From Granulosicoccus sp. (GTDB taxonomy: Bacteria > Pseudomonadota > Gammaproteobacteria > Granulosicoccales > Granulosicoccaceae), in assembly GCA_023301795.1 (NCBI GenBank), contig JALZVU010000274.1, positions 1 to 43,579 on the forward strand: 43,579 nucleotides of DNA, given 5' to 3'. Under the pieces are notes generated by a model, which worked only from the letters and a program-made list of their open reading frames with translations, was not told where the DNA came from and did no database searches. The position numbers and the translations under genes were made by a program. Position 1 is the first letter of the stretch. Every line of letters starts with the position of its first letter. Shown here piece by piece: positions 24,562 through 33,047 of the stretch.

Positions 24562-25307
24562 ACCTCATTTTGCATTGTATGGAGTTGCGAGCGCATTCTA
24601 TTGGCACTCAAGGTCAAAGCACCAACATACCCCGGGGGTGTTGGCAGAGTGTGCATCTGCCAATCTTTGCAATGGTGCGTCTGACCATCCACCCAGAGTA
24701 GTTTTGCACGGGCCTGTGGTTCGACACTTACAGCAAAACCATTCAAAGGCATCTGCAACCCGCAGCCAGTAGCCTTTATGAAAGACTCTTTTCTACACCA
24801 ACACGTGTAGAAAGCTGCCTCTTGTTCTGCATGAGGCAATGCTCGAATCGCGCAGCTTTCTGATGACGAAAAAAAGTGATCAACAATACCCAGAAAATCC
24901 CTCCCGGGTTTTATCATCTCGATATCCACACCAATATCCACGTCGCGACCGATAGCAACAACAGCAAACGAACCGGAGTGCGATATATTGAAAGTGATCC
25001 CTGATCCAGCGGCTTCGCCCGCTAACAATGGTTTACCAAACTCCCCTTTGCTAAAGACCATGTCAGCGGCGTCCAGGCCGGTTCTCTCAGCCAGCAATCT
25101 TCGTAATAACGCATGACACTGAACATAACGATGACGACGAGCAGGGGTACGACATTTCGCAGCGCGATCGGTCTCTGAGCGGCTCAGTATCCGTTGTGCA
25201 TCAGACGGTGCAATAACATCCTTTGATACGTCGGCCAGTACCACTGCACAAGCCTCACCAACGTCAGGAATAGCAATGAGCGTTTTAGAGAATGGCAGGT
25301 TCAGCAC
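24549..25307 (-). CDS. Sfp-type 4'-phosphopantetheinyl transferase
   Basis: The 252-residue enzyme transfers phosphopantetheine from coenzyme A to carrier-protein serines. Motifs: GKPLL (91-95), FNISHSG (106-112), Mg-binding GVDIE (126-130; D128, E130) and WCRKESFIKATG (170-181), the family WxxKExxxKA signature. The two ACPs of the cluster (S44 at 31292-31558 and S41 at 32775-33035) are the natural substrates. It overlaps the end of the ketoreductase gene by 7 bases and is probably co-transcribed with it. Confidence 0.88.
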   Translation of the reverse strand: MLNLPFSKTLIAIPDVGEACAVVLADVSKDVIAPSDAQRILSRSETDRAAKCRTPARRHRYVQCHALLRRLLAERTGLDAADMVFSKGEFGKPLLAGEAAGSGITFNISHSGSFAVVAIGRDVDIGVDIEMIKPGRDFLGIVDHFFSSSESCAIRALPHAEQEAAFYTCWCRKESFIKATGCGLQMPLNGFAVSVEPQARAKLLWVDGQTHHCKDWQMHTLPTPPGYVGALTLSANRMRSQLHTMQNEVYGC

Positions 25308-26044
25308 AGACCGCCATTAACGGCAATCACCTGACGCGTCACGTAGGAGGCATCTGATGACATCAAAAACCGGACTACTGCCGCCACCTCTTCGGGTTTA
25401 CCCGCACGACCAGCCGGTATGGCCTGAAGCATTTGCTCCATGGGTAGGTCTTTCACCATGTCGGTTTCTATCAGTCCAGGTGCCACACAGTTCACAGTAA
25501 TCTTGCGAGAGGCAAGCTCTGTGGCCAGTGCTTTTGTTGCGCCAATGATGCCGGCTTTTGCAGCACTGTAATTCACCTGCCCGCGATTACCAATAATGCC
25601 TGACACTGAAGCTATCGTGACAATGCGTCGAGCTTTGCGCGATTTGATCAACGGCATGACCAGTGGATGCAGCACATTGTAGAAGGAATCCAGATTTGTG
25701 TGAATGACACTGTCCCACTCCTCACCCCCTAACATGGGAAAAATCCCGTCTGCCGTGATACCTGCGTTGCACACCACACCGTAGTAAACGCCATGATCTT
25801 TTATATCCTGCTCCAACACGGTGCGTGTTGCCTCCCGGTCAGAAACGTCAAACTGCAGTAGTCGAGCAGGCATACCAAGATCGGCAATCTCCCGGGTTAC
25901 CTCAAGCGCCCGTTCTTTGCTGTGAACGTAGTGCACGACTATCCCATAGCCGGCAGCCGCCAGAGCCAGCGCGATACTTTTGCCAATTCCCCGGCTCGAT
26001 CCTGTGACGAGCACCCAGTTTTCAACATCCTTAGTAGTACTCAT
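25301..26044 (-). CDS. 3-ketoacyl-ACP reductase (FabG/ApeQ-like)
   Basis: The 247-residue short-chain dehydrogenase has the NADP-binding TGSSRGIG near the start, NAGIT, the catalytic serine in IASVSG, and the Tyr/Lys pair in YSAAKAG. The closing phrase VNGGLC is as in FabG. In the pigment pathway it reduces the beta-keto group after each extension, before dehydration. The ATG at 26044 is preferred to an in-frame TTG at 26053 because it gives a usual FabG N-terminus; the ribosome site is weak in either case. It heads a two-gene minus unit with the PPTase and diverges from the KS/CLF/halogenase operon. Confidence 0.9.
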   Translation of the reverse strand: MSTTKDVENWVLVTGSSRGIGKSIALALAAAGYGIVVHYVHSKERALEVTREIADLGMPARLLQFDVSDREATRTVLEQDIKDHGVYYGVVCNAGITADGIFPMLGGEEWDSVIHTNLDSFYNVLHPLVMPLIKSRKARRIVTIASVSGIIGNRGQVNYSAAKAGIIGATKALATELASRKITVNCVAPGLIETDMVKDLPMEQMLQAIPAGRAGKPEEVAAVVRFLMSSDASYVTRQVIAVNGGLC

Positions 26045-26213
26045 GACGCTCAAGTCTCATTTAGTGGGGTTGTTGGACAAATAAGGTAGTTCGGCAGGCA
26101 TGCTGATCTGTCATTTGACACCTATCGTAATTCATACCGGTATCAAATGGATTCGTATCAGGAATCGCCGCCGGATTATACTAGCCGCTCCAAGCACCTC
26201 AGGACAATCACAA
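26045..26213. promoter_or_regulatory. Divergent control region, ketoreductase / KS-CLF operons
   Basis: This 169-base region must drive two pigment operons. A perfect 10-bp palindrome, ATACCGGTAT (26134-26143), lies inside a larger inverted repeat, CATTTGA (26112-26118) with TCAAATG (26143-26149). TTGACA (26115-26120) has no good -10 at 16-18 bases. TATACT (26177-26182) is a candidate plus-strand -10 for the KS gene. The palindromes look like operator sites, though no regulator is coded nearby. Confidence 0.45.
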
Positions 26214-27410
26214 ATGGACGTCAGGATTGCAAGCTATACCCTAACCAGTGCTTGCGGCATGGGACTGCATCCGCTCACTCAGTCTCTTCAGAAAAGAACA
26301 TCGGGCCTGCAACGAAATAACTACGCCGACTCCCACCTGGACACATGGATCGGACGCGTGGGCGCCATTGAGGGTCACACGTTACCCAGCGCCCTCCAAC
26401 ATCTGGATAGCCGCAACAATCGTTTATCGGACCTTGCTCTTGTACAAGATGGTTTTGCGGACGCTGTATACGGCTGCGTAGAGCGCTTCGGACCAACACG
26501 TGTTGGCATTGTTCTGGGCACCAGCACCTCATCGGTAGGCAAAACCGAGTCGGGCTACGCACAACTGGACGAACTCGACCACATGCCGGCTCTCTACCAA
26601 CAAGCCGATGTGCATAATCCGCATGCTCCGGGACACTACGTGGCCCAGCGTCTGGGTATCAGCGGACCATCAATGACTATCAGCACTGCCTGTTCATCAA
26701 GTAGCAAAGTATTTGCCGCGGCCAGTCGCTGGCTTGGTTGCGGCTTGGTCGATGCCGTTGTGGTCGGAGGCGTCGATTCACTGTGCCTTAGCATCCTGCA
26801 CGGATTTGCATCGCTCGAGCTGATTTCACCCGAACAATGCAAACCGTTTGACCGACACCGCTGCGGAATTAATATTGGCGAAGCTGCAGGCTTTGCATTG
26901 CTGGTCAGACCCGAAGATGCCAGCGCTGAACACGATGGCTCAATGGCACTCACCGGCATCGGCGAATCATCCGATGCTTTCCACATGGCCCAGCCCCATC
27001 CGGACGGGCAAGGTGCGGCCTCCGCCATGTATGCAGCACTTGGCACGAGCGGGCTAGCACCTGATGATATCGGCTACGTTAGTTTGCACGGCACAGCAAC
27101 ACCTGCAAATGATCTGGCAGAGACCAGAGCGCTAGCTTCTTTGTTCAACCCCGAGACGCTAGTCTCATCAACAAAAGGCTGGACCGGACATACATTGGGT
27201 GCCGCTGGCATCGCAGGCGCTATTGTCGCTTTGCAATCCTTAAAGGAAGGATTTGTGCCCGGTACTCTTAACCTGGAAGAGCCGGATGACGCACTAGCCT
27301 TTCCAATACTCAAAAACAACATCGAACAGCACTACGATCACGCAATGGTTAACTCTTTTGGATTTGGTGGAAACAACTGCTCATTGGTATTTAGCCGGGT
27401 GATGCACTGA
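26214..27410 (+). CDS. Beta-ketoacyl-ACP synthase, active (APE KS)
   Basis: The 398-residue thiolase-fold condensing enzyme has the full catalytic triad: C160 in STACSSSS, H292 in LHGTATPAND and H326 in KGWTGHTLGAAG. It should carry out malonyl-ACP extension of the aryl starter. The gene directly after codes a chain-length-factor-like protein, so it is likely one half of a KS:CLF heterodimer (ApeO:ApeC in the Xenorhabdus APE naming, as I recall it). The ATG at 26214 is chosen: AGGAC precedes it by about 8 bases, while the frame extends to 26100 without support. Its stop overlaps the next ATG by one base (TGATG). Confidence 0.88.
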   Translation: MDVRIASYTLTSACGMGLHPLTQSLQKRTSGLQRNNYADSHLDTWIGRVGAIEGHTLPSALQHLDSRNNRLSDLALVQDGFADAVYGCVERFGPTRVGIVLGTSTSSVGKTESGYAQLDELDHMPALYQQADVHNPHAPGHYVAQRLGISGPSMTISTACSSSSKVFAAASRWLGCGLVDAVVVGGVDSLCLSILHGFASLELISPEQCKPFDRHRCGINIGEAAGFALLVRPEDASAEHDGSMALTGIGESSDAFHMAQPHPDGQGAASAMYAALGTSGLAPDDIGYVSLHGTATPANDLAETRALASLFNPETLVSSTKGWTGHTLGAAGIAGAIVALQSLKEGFVPGTLNLEEPDDALAFPILKNNIEQHYDHAMVNSFGFGGNNCSLVFSRVMH

Positions 27411-28249
27411 TGCGCGCAACTTTGGCAGGTGTCGGGATGTGGGGCCCGGGGTTTTCAAACATGGCAGAATTCCAGGCATTGCTGAGCTCTGCAGAGCTGC
27501 CGGCGGCCGACGATGTATTGCCCAAACCCGAACGTATTCCCCCACGTGAACGTCGTCGTGCGCCGCTCATGGTAAAACTTGCTGTCGAGGTTGCGGATCA
27601 GGCCTGCCGCATGGCAAACATAGACCCTGCGAGCGCACAGTCCGTATTCACATCCGGCATTGGCGATGCCGACATCACAGACTACATGTGCAGAGTTCTG
27701 GCAGGGCCTGACAAAATGTTGTCACCCACAAAATTTCACAACTCGGTTCACAACGCCGCTGCCGGCTACTGGTCTATTAGTACGGCCTGCAAAAAGCCTG
27801 CAACCTTCATATCCAGCATGCACAACAGTTTCTCACTGGCACTGGTGGAAACCCTTGTGCAAGTGAACACTGAAAACGTACCCGTACTACTGGTGGTATC
27901 CGATCTGGCGATGCCTGAACCCATGCGCGCAATGCATCCTATCGAGAGAATGCTGGGGGCAGCCTTGCTCTTTGTTCCTGAAACAGCAGCACCCGCAGCA
28001 GACTGGGAACGACCCGTTTCGCTGTGCCTGGAACCTGCTCCCTCAGACAATGTTCCGTGGCCGACACTAGGCTTTGAGCACCTTGAATCGCTGTATGGCA
28101 CCAGCCCTGCGGCACGAAGTTTGTGCTTTCTCAAGGCAATTTGCGAGCAGACTCAATGGCACGCTCATCTGCCAGTATCTGAAGCACTAGTAGCGGACCT
28201 GACGCTCGAAGTAGCGAAGAGTCCTTCACTCGCAGCCTCTGGAGGCTGA
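27410..28249 (+). CDS. Chain-length-factor-like ketosynthase partner (APE CLF)
   Basis: The 279-residue protein belongs to the short ketoacyl-synthase-like family found in aryl-polyene clusters. It has the thiolase-like N-terminal half (LSPTKFHNSVHNAAAGYWSI) but no catalytic Cys-His-His triad, and is about 120 residues shorter than a full KS. It should dimerise with the KS coded just upstream and shape the pocket that limits polyene length. The two genes overlap by one base. GGAGG at the end of this gene serves the next gene. Confidence 0.8.
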   Translation: MRATLAGVGMWGPGFSNMAEFQALLSSAELPAADDVLPKPERIPPRERRRAPLMVKLAVEVADQACRMANIDPASAQSVFTSGIGDADITDYMCRVLAGPDKMLSPTKFHNSVHNAAAGYWSISTACKKPATFISSMHNSFSLALVETLVQVNTENVPVLLVVSDLAMPEPMRAMHPIERMLGAALLFVPETAAPAADWERPVSLCLEPAPSDNVPWPTLGFEHLESLYGTSPAARSLCFLKAICEQTQWHAHLPVSEALVADLTLEVAKSPSLAASGG

Positions 28250-28252
28250 CCA

Positions 28253-29836
28253 ATGAACCACTACGACGTCGTCATTCTGGGTGGCGGTCTGGCAGGGCTC
28301 TGTCTGGCACGACAACTTCATATCGAAACAACAGGGCTTAAGGTCGCGGTCATAGAATCTGGCAGCCATCCTGTACCGGTGGCAGCCCATAAGGTTGGCG
28401 AGTCAACCGTCGAGATAGGCGCACACTATCTGGCTGACACCCTCGCGCTCAGACCCTACCTGGATGCACATCACCTCAAGAAATTCGGCTTGCGCTGTTA
28501 TTTTGGTGATAACACTGACATAGCCAATGCTGATGAACTAGGCGCCAGCACCTCTTTACCAGTCTCCAGCTATCAGCTCGATCGTGGCCTGCTGGAGAAT
28601 CATCTGGCCAGTGTGCTTGAAGACACTGACATCGTAATCCACACCGGCTCCAGAATAAGGAACGTTTCATTTAACGACGATGGGACCGGCAGCGTGTTGT
28701 ACCAACACAATGACCAGGATCATCACATTGAATCACGATGGGTGGTCGATGCCACAGGGCGACGAGGCCTGTTGCGCAAGCAAATGAACCTGAAAACCGA
28801 CAATGGCCTGCACGGCAATGCTGCCTGGTTTCGTGTAGATCAACGTATCTGTGTTGACGACTGGAGCGACAACGCCGAATGGCAGGAACGTATCTGCCGA
28901 GGAGAACGCTGGCTCAGTACCAATCACTTCATGGGTCAAGGATATTGGGTTTGGTTAATACCGCTGTCTTCTGGTGCCACAAGTGTCGGCATTGTTGCCG
29001 ATGCTGATGCGCATCCGGTTAAACATTTCAACTCGTTTGATCGAGTACAACGTTGGCTCAAAGATAAACAGCCACAGCTGGCAGACGCTATCAGCACAGC
29101 CCTTGACGGCAAGCAACCAATGGATTTTTCTTGGTTGCGAAATTATTCCTACGGCTGCTCCGAATTGTTTTCCAGGCGCAAGAGCAATCAGCAGTGGGCA
29201 CTCACGGGAGAAGCCGGACTCTTCCTTGATCCGTTCTATTCGCCCGGAATGGACTTCATAGCGTACTCAAACACGTTTATCACCGATCTGATCCGCCGCC
29301 AAAGTGCGGGTGAAAACATCCAGACACGACAGCTGGTATATCAGCAAACCTACCTGTCTATCTATGAAAGTTCATTGCATCTGTACAAAGATCAATACAA
29401 CGGCTTTGGTAATTTCAAATTGATGTCATTGAAAACCGTGTGGGACTATTGCTACTACTGGGGCGTTCTGGGGTTTTTGTTTTTCAATAAAGCCATTACA
29501 GATACGGATTTACTGGCAAGCCGTGGTGAATCCCTGGCCTCTATCCGGCAAGTACATAAAGAGTTGCAACACAGGTTTCAACAGCTTGCGCTGGATGAAC
29601 CTGTTAACAAACCCAATGCGGCATTTTTTGACCATGCAGCCCTATCCTTGTTACAACGCCTGAACGGGGAGCTGACCGACAAGCTCGGCCCTGATGAGCT
29701 TGGACCAAGGCTGGATGCCAACCTTGCCTGTCTGCATCAGTTAGCGAACGAGCTTTTGATGAATCTTGACGGGCAGCAAGCACGTTCAGAATCGCAGTCA
29801 TTGCTTCCCGAGTTGCAAGAGCGTCTGGCTAGCTAG
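28253..29836 (+). CDS. FAD-dependent halogenase-like oxidoreductase
   Basis: The 527-residue flavoprotein starts with the FAD-binding GGGLAG (10-15) and E35 for ribose. It has the GES motif of the halogenase family (49-51), the family signature WxWxIP (W232, W234, P237) and LDPFYSPGMDF in the second FAD region. A lysine pair near K76/K77 (LKKFGLRCYF) aligns by eye with the catalytic Lys of flavin halogenases. Xanthomonadins, the related pigments of Xanthomonas, are brominated and their cluster codes such an enzyme, so a halogenated aryl polyene is likely. A hydroxylase or dehydrogenase role is the alternative. GGAGG sits 7 bases before the ATG. It ends the KS-CLF operon. Confidence 0.78.
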   Translation: MNHYDVVILGGGLAGLCLARQLHIETTGLKVAVIESGSHPVPVAAHKVGESTVEIGAHYLADTLALRPYLDAHHLKKFGLRCYFGDNTDIANADELGASTSLPVSSYQLDRGLLENHLASVLEDTDIVIHTGSRIRNVSFNDDGTGSVLYQHNDQDHHIESRWVVDATGRRGLLRKQMNLKTDNGLHGNAAWFRVDQRICVDDWSDNAEWQERICRGERWLSTNHFMGQGYWVWLIPLSSGATSVGIVADADAHPVKHFNSFDRVQRWLKDKQPQLADAISTALDGKQPMDFSWLRNYSYGCSELFSRRKSNQQWALTGEAGLFLDPFYSPGMDFIAYSNTFITDLIRRQSAGENIQTRQLVYQQTYLSIYESSLHLYKDQYNGFGNFKLMSLKTVWDYCYYWGVLGFLFFNKAITDTDLLASRGESLASIRQVHKELQHRFQQLALDEPVNKPNAAFFDHAALSLLQRLNGELTDKLGPDELGPRLDANLACLHQLANELLMNLDGQQARSESQSLLPELQERLAS

Positions 29837-29861
29837 CTGAAAGTCCAACGCGCTACAAACG

Positions 29862-29917
29862 GGCTGAAAAATACGGCTATCGCAGCACGGCTGCGGCCTG
29901 TGGCAGCCTTTTCAGCC
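29862..29917. terminator. Hairpin between convergent halogenase-like and AMP-ligase genes
   Basis: GGCTGAAAA (29862-29870) pairs with TTTTCAGCC (29909-29917) over 9 bp, with an inner GGCTGC/GCAGCC pairing. The A and T runs lie inside the stem, so it could act in both directions. Confidence 0.5.
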
Positions 29918-29937
29918 AGTAAAGTCAGCCAGTAAAA
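29912..29937. repeat. 13-base tandem repeat, two copies
   Basis: TCAGCCAGTAAAG (29912-29924) is followed directly by TCAGCCAGTAAAA (29925-29937). It overlaps the right arm of the intergenic hairpin and is probably a slippage duplication without function. Confidence 0.7.
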
Positions 29938-29946
29938 CAAGCCTCG

Positions 29947-31362
29947 CTAACGCGCCTCGTTGAACAACGCCAACAGCTCAGGCCTGGACAGTTTGCCCGT
30001 TTCATTTCGTGGCAGACTGTCAACAAACACAATTGGTCGTGGTAGAAAAACAGGGTCCAGATTTTCTCTGAGGCCTGCAAGCAGACGCTGCTTATCCAGA
30101 TCTTTTGCAACCACAAGCGCTGCCAATCGCTTCGGCTTATCGTTTTCAGGCTCTACATCCGGATCAAAAACAACGCCATCGTCCACACCGGGAATAGCCA
30201 GTAGGCAGTGATTAATCTGGTTTAACGATCCGCGCTTTCCAGCAATATTGATTTGATCAGAGAGCCTTCCGTGCAAACTGAATGTGCCGTCAGGCTGGAC
30301 TACAACGTTGTCCTGTAGAACATATTCTTCATTAATATGATCCGCTTTGACGCTTGCCACATCATCGACACCTTGGATGTGCATGGCAGAGAAAGGTGTC
30401 CAGTTCTCATCAGTGGTTGTACGGCGTCTTGCAATCGAACCTACTTCACTACACCCGTATATTTCAATCAATTGTGTAGAAAAACACTGTTCAATCCTGC
30501 CAGCCAACGCTTTGTCGAGCGGCGCTGTCGCGCTGAATATTCTTTCTAGCCTGGGGAAATCAAGCCCACTACCTAACAGCACTTTTAAGTGCTGTGGCGT
30601 GCTAACCAGACAACGAGGCTCTGGCATCTGCAGAAGGGCCTGCTGCACATCAAACGCAAACAGCGGCTGGCCTGAGTGAACGCAGACATCAGCACCCATG
30701 GGCAACAACACCGACAGTTCCAACCCGTACATGTGTTGTGGAGGTACCGTTGCCAACATCTGCAGTCCGGGTGGCGCACCGATCAGCATATTCTCGCTGT
30801 TGATCTGGTTGCCGAGTCGCAACATGCCCCACGTCTTGTTATTGGGTTTGGATTTACCCGTGGAGCCGGAAGTGAATGAGACCGCTGCCAGCTGCGCATC
30901 ATCGATCAACGGGGATATCGGCGATAGCTTACGGTCTGCGGACAGCGAGGCGCTCAGCTGCCTGAAATCGAGCACATGATGATAATCAGGCACCTCGGTG
31001 TCGTCCGCATCGTGAATGACGTAGGAGTCCGGATAGTCCTTCAGCAACGTGCCAATGGTGGCGCTCTGCCGGTTAGGCGGCAACAGATTACATTGACCAG
31101 CAGCAATAACTGCCGCCATAGAGCGTTGAAAATTGTACCGCTCCCTGCAAATATTAATGGCATAGCGATAATCAGGCAGGGCTTCTTTAAGCCCATTGAT
31201 CTGCCGACAATACTCATCCGCAGATACCATCTGGCCTTTATCGCAAGCAAGCAGTGATCCTGATGCTCGGCAGATAAGCGCCGTACCGCTGCTACGCACG
31301 ATGCGTCTGTATAAATTCTGACAGGGTCCGAAGCGAGTAGAAAGCCGCTTTGGAGGTTTCAT
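29947..31362 (-). CDS. AMP-dependent aryl-acid ligase of the aryl-polyene cluster
   Basis: The 471-residue adenylate-forming enzyme has the P-loop FTSGSTGKS (163-171), the YGCSEVGS motif and the C-terminal LPRNETGKL with catalytic lysine K457. It should activate an aromatic acid such as 4-hydroxybenzoate or a coumarate-type starter and load it on the ACP coded beside it (ApeH/XanA2 role). AAGG lies 6 bases before the ATG at 31362, inside the ACP gene, so the two overlap by 71 bases. A GTG at 31299 that just overlaps the ACP stop is an alternative start. The gene is convergent with the halogenase-like gene. Confidence 0.85.
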   Translation of the reverse strand: MKPPKRLSTRFGPCQNLYRRIVRSSGTALICRASGSLLACDKGQMVSADEYCRQINGLKEALPDYRYAINICRERYNFQRSMAAVIAAGQCNLLPPNRQSATIGTLLKDYPDSYVIHDADDTEVPDYHHVLDFRQLSASLSADRKLSPISPLIDDAQLAAVSFTSGSTGKSKPNNKTWGMLRLGNQINSENMLIGAPPGLQMLATVPPQHMYGLELSVLLPMGADVCVHSGQPLFAFDVQQALLQMPEPRCLVSTPQHLKVLLGSGLDFPRLERIFSATAPLDKALAGRIEQCFSTQLIEIYGCSEVGSIARRRTTTDENWTPFSAMHIQGVDDVASVKADHINEEYVLQDNVVVQPDGTFSLHGRLSDQINIAGKRGSLNQINHCLLAIPGVDDGVVFDPDVEPENDKPKRLAALVVAKDLDKQRLLAGLRENLDPVFLPRPIVFVDSLPRNETGKLSRPELLALFNEAR

Positions 31363-31558
31363 TGTCAGCCTTTAGCTGCACGCCATACTGTTGAGATATC
31401 GCAAGCGCCAACTCCAGTGCATCTACAGAATCCAACGCCAGCTCGCCATCAAACATCCCCTCTTCGGGGGCAATATCGGCAGGCGCGATGTCTTCAAGAT
31501 TCAGCGTTTCCACCAACATCGTGGCTATTTCAACTTCAAAAGGGGTTTGAGTGCTCAC
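31292..31558 (-). CDS. Acyl carrier protein (first APE ACP)
   Basis: An acidic four-helix carrier of 88 residues with the phosphopantetheine site S44 in LALDSVDALEL. It probably carries the aryl starter, as it precedes the AMP ligase in one operon and overlaps it by 71 bases. The start is GTG with no clear ribosome site. A later ATG (about codon 14) would cut off the first helix, so GTG is preferred. A TATAAT -10 lies about 37 bases upstream. Confidence 0.88.
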   Translation of the reverse strand: MSTQTPFEVEIATMLVETLNLEDIAPADIAPEEGMFDGELALDSVDALELALAISQQYGVQLKADNETSKAAFYSLRTLSEFIQTHRA

Positions 31559-31887
31559 GGATAAACCAATAGTTAAGTGTTAATCTGGTTGGCGATTATA
31601 CGAGCCTTTCGACACATTGCCGCTGATAGTGGGAAGTTTAAACCGTTATCGCCATCGCGGCGACCTCTGTTGCACAAACAAAGCAGTAAGTGGGACGTAG
31701 TGGTAAAAAACCCCAGCTTCGAACGCTCATCGCGACCACCAATGCCGGTGAACCTACCAGCATTCATTACGCGTAAACCCTGACGGGCACGCCAAAAGGC
31801 AATCAGCCAGTGTGCTACCATTAATTTTAGATTTAGCCCCATCGTCAGGCCCCCAACTTTGCGGCCTGTCAAGCGCCAGCGTACCCC
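31559..31887. promoter_or_regulatory. 329-base divergent control region of two APE operons
   Basis: No gene is supported here. Small open frames on both strands lack ribosome sites and family features. The region lies between the ACP/AMP-ligase operon (-) and the acyltransferase-to-MMPL operon (+). A minus-strand TATAAT at 31595-31600 is the clearest promoter element. On the plus strand no good pair was found; the AT-rich stretch near 31820-31840 (TTAATTTTAGATTTAG) is a candidate. Confidence 0.5.
31595..31600 (-). promoter_or_regulatory. -10 element for the ACP/AMP-ligase operon
   Basis: The minus strand reads CGTATAATCG, a perfect -10 hexamer about 37 bases before the GTG at 31558, implying a leader of roughly 30 bases. 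No recognisable -35 lies 16-18 bases upstream, so an activator may be needed. Confidence 0.55.
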
Positions 31888-32712
31888 ATGAACAAGCGTG
31901 TGAACAAATTTTGGCGATGGATCGCAACAGGCATCGGAACAGTTGTTTTCGGTGTTGGGATCTGCACGCTAACCCTTATATTTGTACTACCTGTCAGATT
32001 GCTGCCCGTAGCAAAAAGTGTGAAGCATCGCTGGCTAATGGCGTCAATTTCCCATCTTTGCGCATTCTATGTCAAAGCGGTGGAAGTGATGGGGCTCATG
32101 GTCTACACCCGCGAAGGTCCAAAATTGTCCTGCTTTCGGGGGCACCTGATTGTTGCAAATCACATAACACTTGTCGATGCGCTGTTTATTCTGGCTGAGA
32201 GCCCGTATATCTGCTGCATTGTGAAGGTCGAGCTTCTGACAAACCCCTTCACCCGCTACATCGTGAAACTTGCCGGGTATATCCCGAATAGCTCGGAGAC
32301 GCTCTTGAGCGATGCAGCTGAAGCACTGGCTGCCGGTAAAAACCTGTTGATATTCCCTGAAGGCACACGCAATTCCTATGACGAGCAGCTGGATTTCAAA
32401 CGTGGCGCAGCCAATATTGCCCTGAGTACCGGCTGTCCTATTGTCCCTGTAGTCTTAAGTATTCAGCCAAGAACCTTACAAAAAGGTGAAAAATGGCGTG
32501 TAATTCCAGACTCCGTCGTAAAAGTTGACATCTCAAGCTACCGCCCATTAGTCAGTCCTGATATCGTGCAAGCCGACAGTCCAGTCACCTTGCAAGCACG
32601 CCAGCTGACCTCAGCACTGGTAGCCTTTTACAGACAGGAAATTGGCGTCATCAAAACTCGGCAGCTCCACCCGGAACAAACAATCCAGGTTGAACGTCAA
32701 CGGGCCAGCTAG
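31888..32712 (+). CDS. 1-acylglycerol-3-phosphate acyltransferase-like protein (PlsC family, APE)
   Basis: The 274-residue protein has an N-terminal membrane helix (about 10-35), the acyltransferase motif NHITLVD (91-97) and FPEGTRN (156-162). PlsC-family enzymes occur in nearly all aryl-polyene clusters and are thought to attach the polyene acyl chain to a lipid or glycerol-phosphate carrier. It opens the plus-strand operon that continues with an ACP, thioesterase, LolA-like protein and MMPL exporter. The ATG gives a normal family N-terminus; no strong ribosome site is seen. Confidence 0.85.
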   Translation: MNKRVNKFWRWIATGIGTVVFGVGICTLTLIFVLPVRLLPVAKSVKHRWLMASISHLCAFYVKAVEVMGLMVYTREGPKLSCFRGHLIVANHITLVDALFILAESPYICCIVKVELLTNPFTRYIVKLAGYIPNSSETLLSDAAEALAAGKNLLIFPEGTRNSYDEQLDFKRGAANIALSTGCPIVPVVLSIQPRTLQKGEKWRVIPDSVVKVDISSYRPLVSPDIVQADSPVTLQARQLTSALVAFYRQEIGVIKTRQLHPEQTIQVERQRAS

Positions 32713-32774
32713 ACTGGCTATCAGGCAAGGGACACGGGTTCCGTAGCCGAATTCAACGACAAATCTATAGTTCA

Positions 32775-33035
32775 ATGGCCTACACCGAAGACGATATTTA
32801 TCAACAGCTCAAAGAGACGGCTGACAAACTATTCGAGCTTGATGCCTCAGCGATCGTCCCAGAGGCACGCTTGTACGAAGATCTCGATATCGATAGCATT
32901 GATGCGGTCAACATGATTATCGAGCTGCGAAACAAGACCGGCAAACCCATACCGGCAGAGAAATTCAGAGAGGCGAGAACGATCGAGGATGTGGTTCTTG
33001 TGACTCTGAGTGTCCTGAATGACAGCACAAGCTGA
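32775..33035 (+). CDS. Acyl carrier protein (second APE ACP)
   Basis: An 86-residue acidic carrier with S41 in DIDSIDAVNM as phosphopantetheine site. It is distinct from the first ACP (DSVD type). Two ACPs are usual in APE clusters, one for loading and one for extension; which is which cannot be told here. It lies 62 bases after the acyltransferase and 12 bases before the thioesterase in one operon. Confidence 0.88.
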   Translation: MAYTEDDIYQQLKETADKLFELDASAIVPEARLYEDLDIDSIDAVNMIIELRNKTGKPIPAEKFREARTIEDVVLVTLSVLNDSTS

Positions 33036-33047
33036 GCTGACGATCTA

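Noticed and set aside
26100-26213. 38-residue N-terminal extension of the first KS
   Set aside because: KS proteins begin close to the MDVRIASYTL stretch; AGGAC fits the ATG at 26214, and the extension covers the divergent control region.
31573-31872. 99-codon minus-strand frame just upstream of the first ACP gene
   Set aside because: No ribosome site, low-complexity Arg/Gly-rich product with no domain, and it covers the promoter region with the TATAAT at 31595-31600. Treated as non-coding.
31812-32198. 128-codon plus-strand frame overlapping the PlsC-type acyltransferase
   Set aside because: Runs in another frame over a gene with clear NHITLVD and FPEGTRN motifs; its product has no domain.
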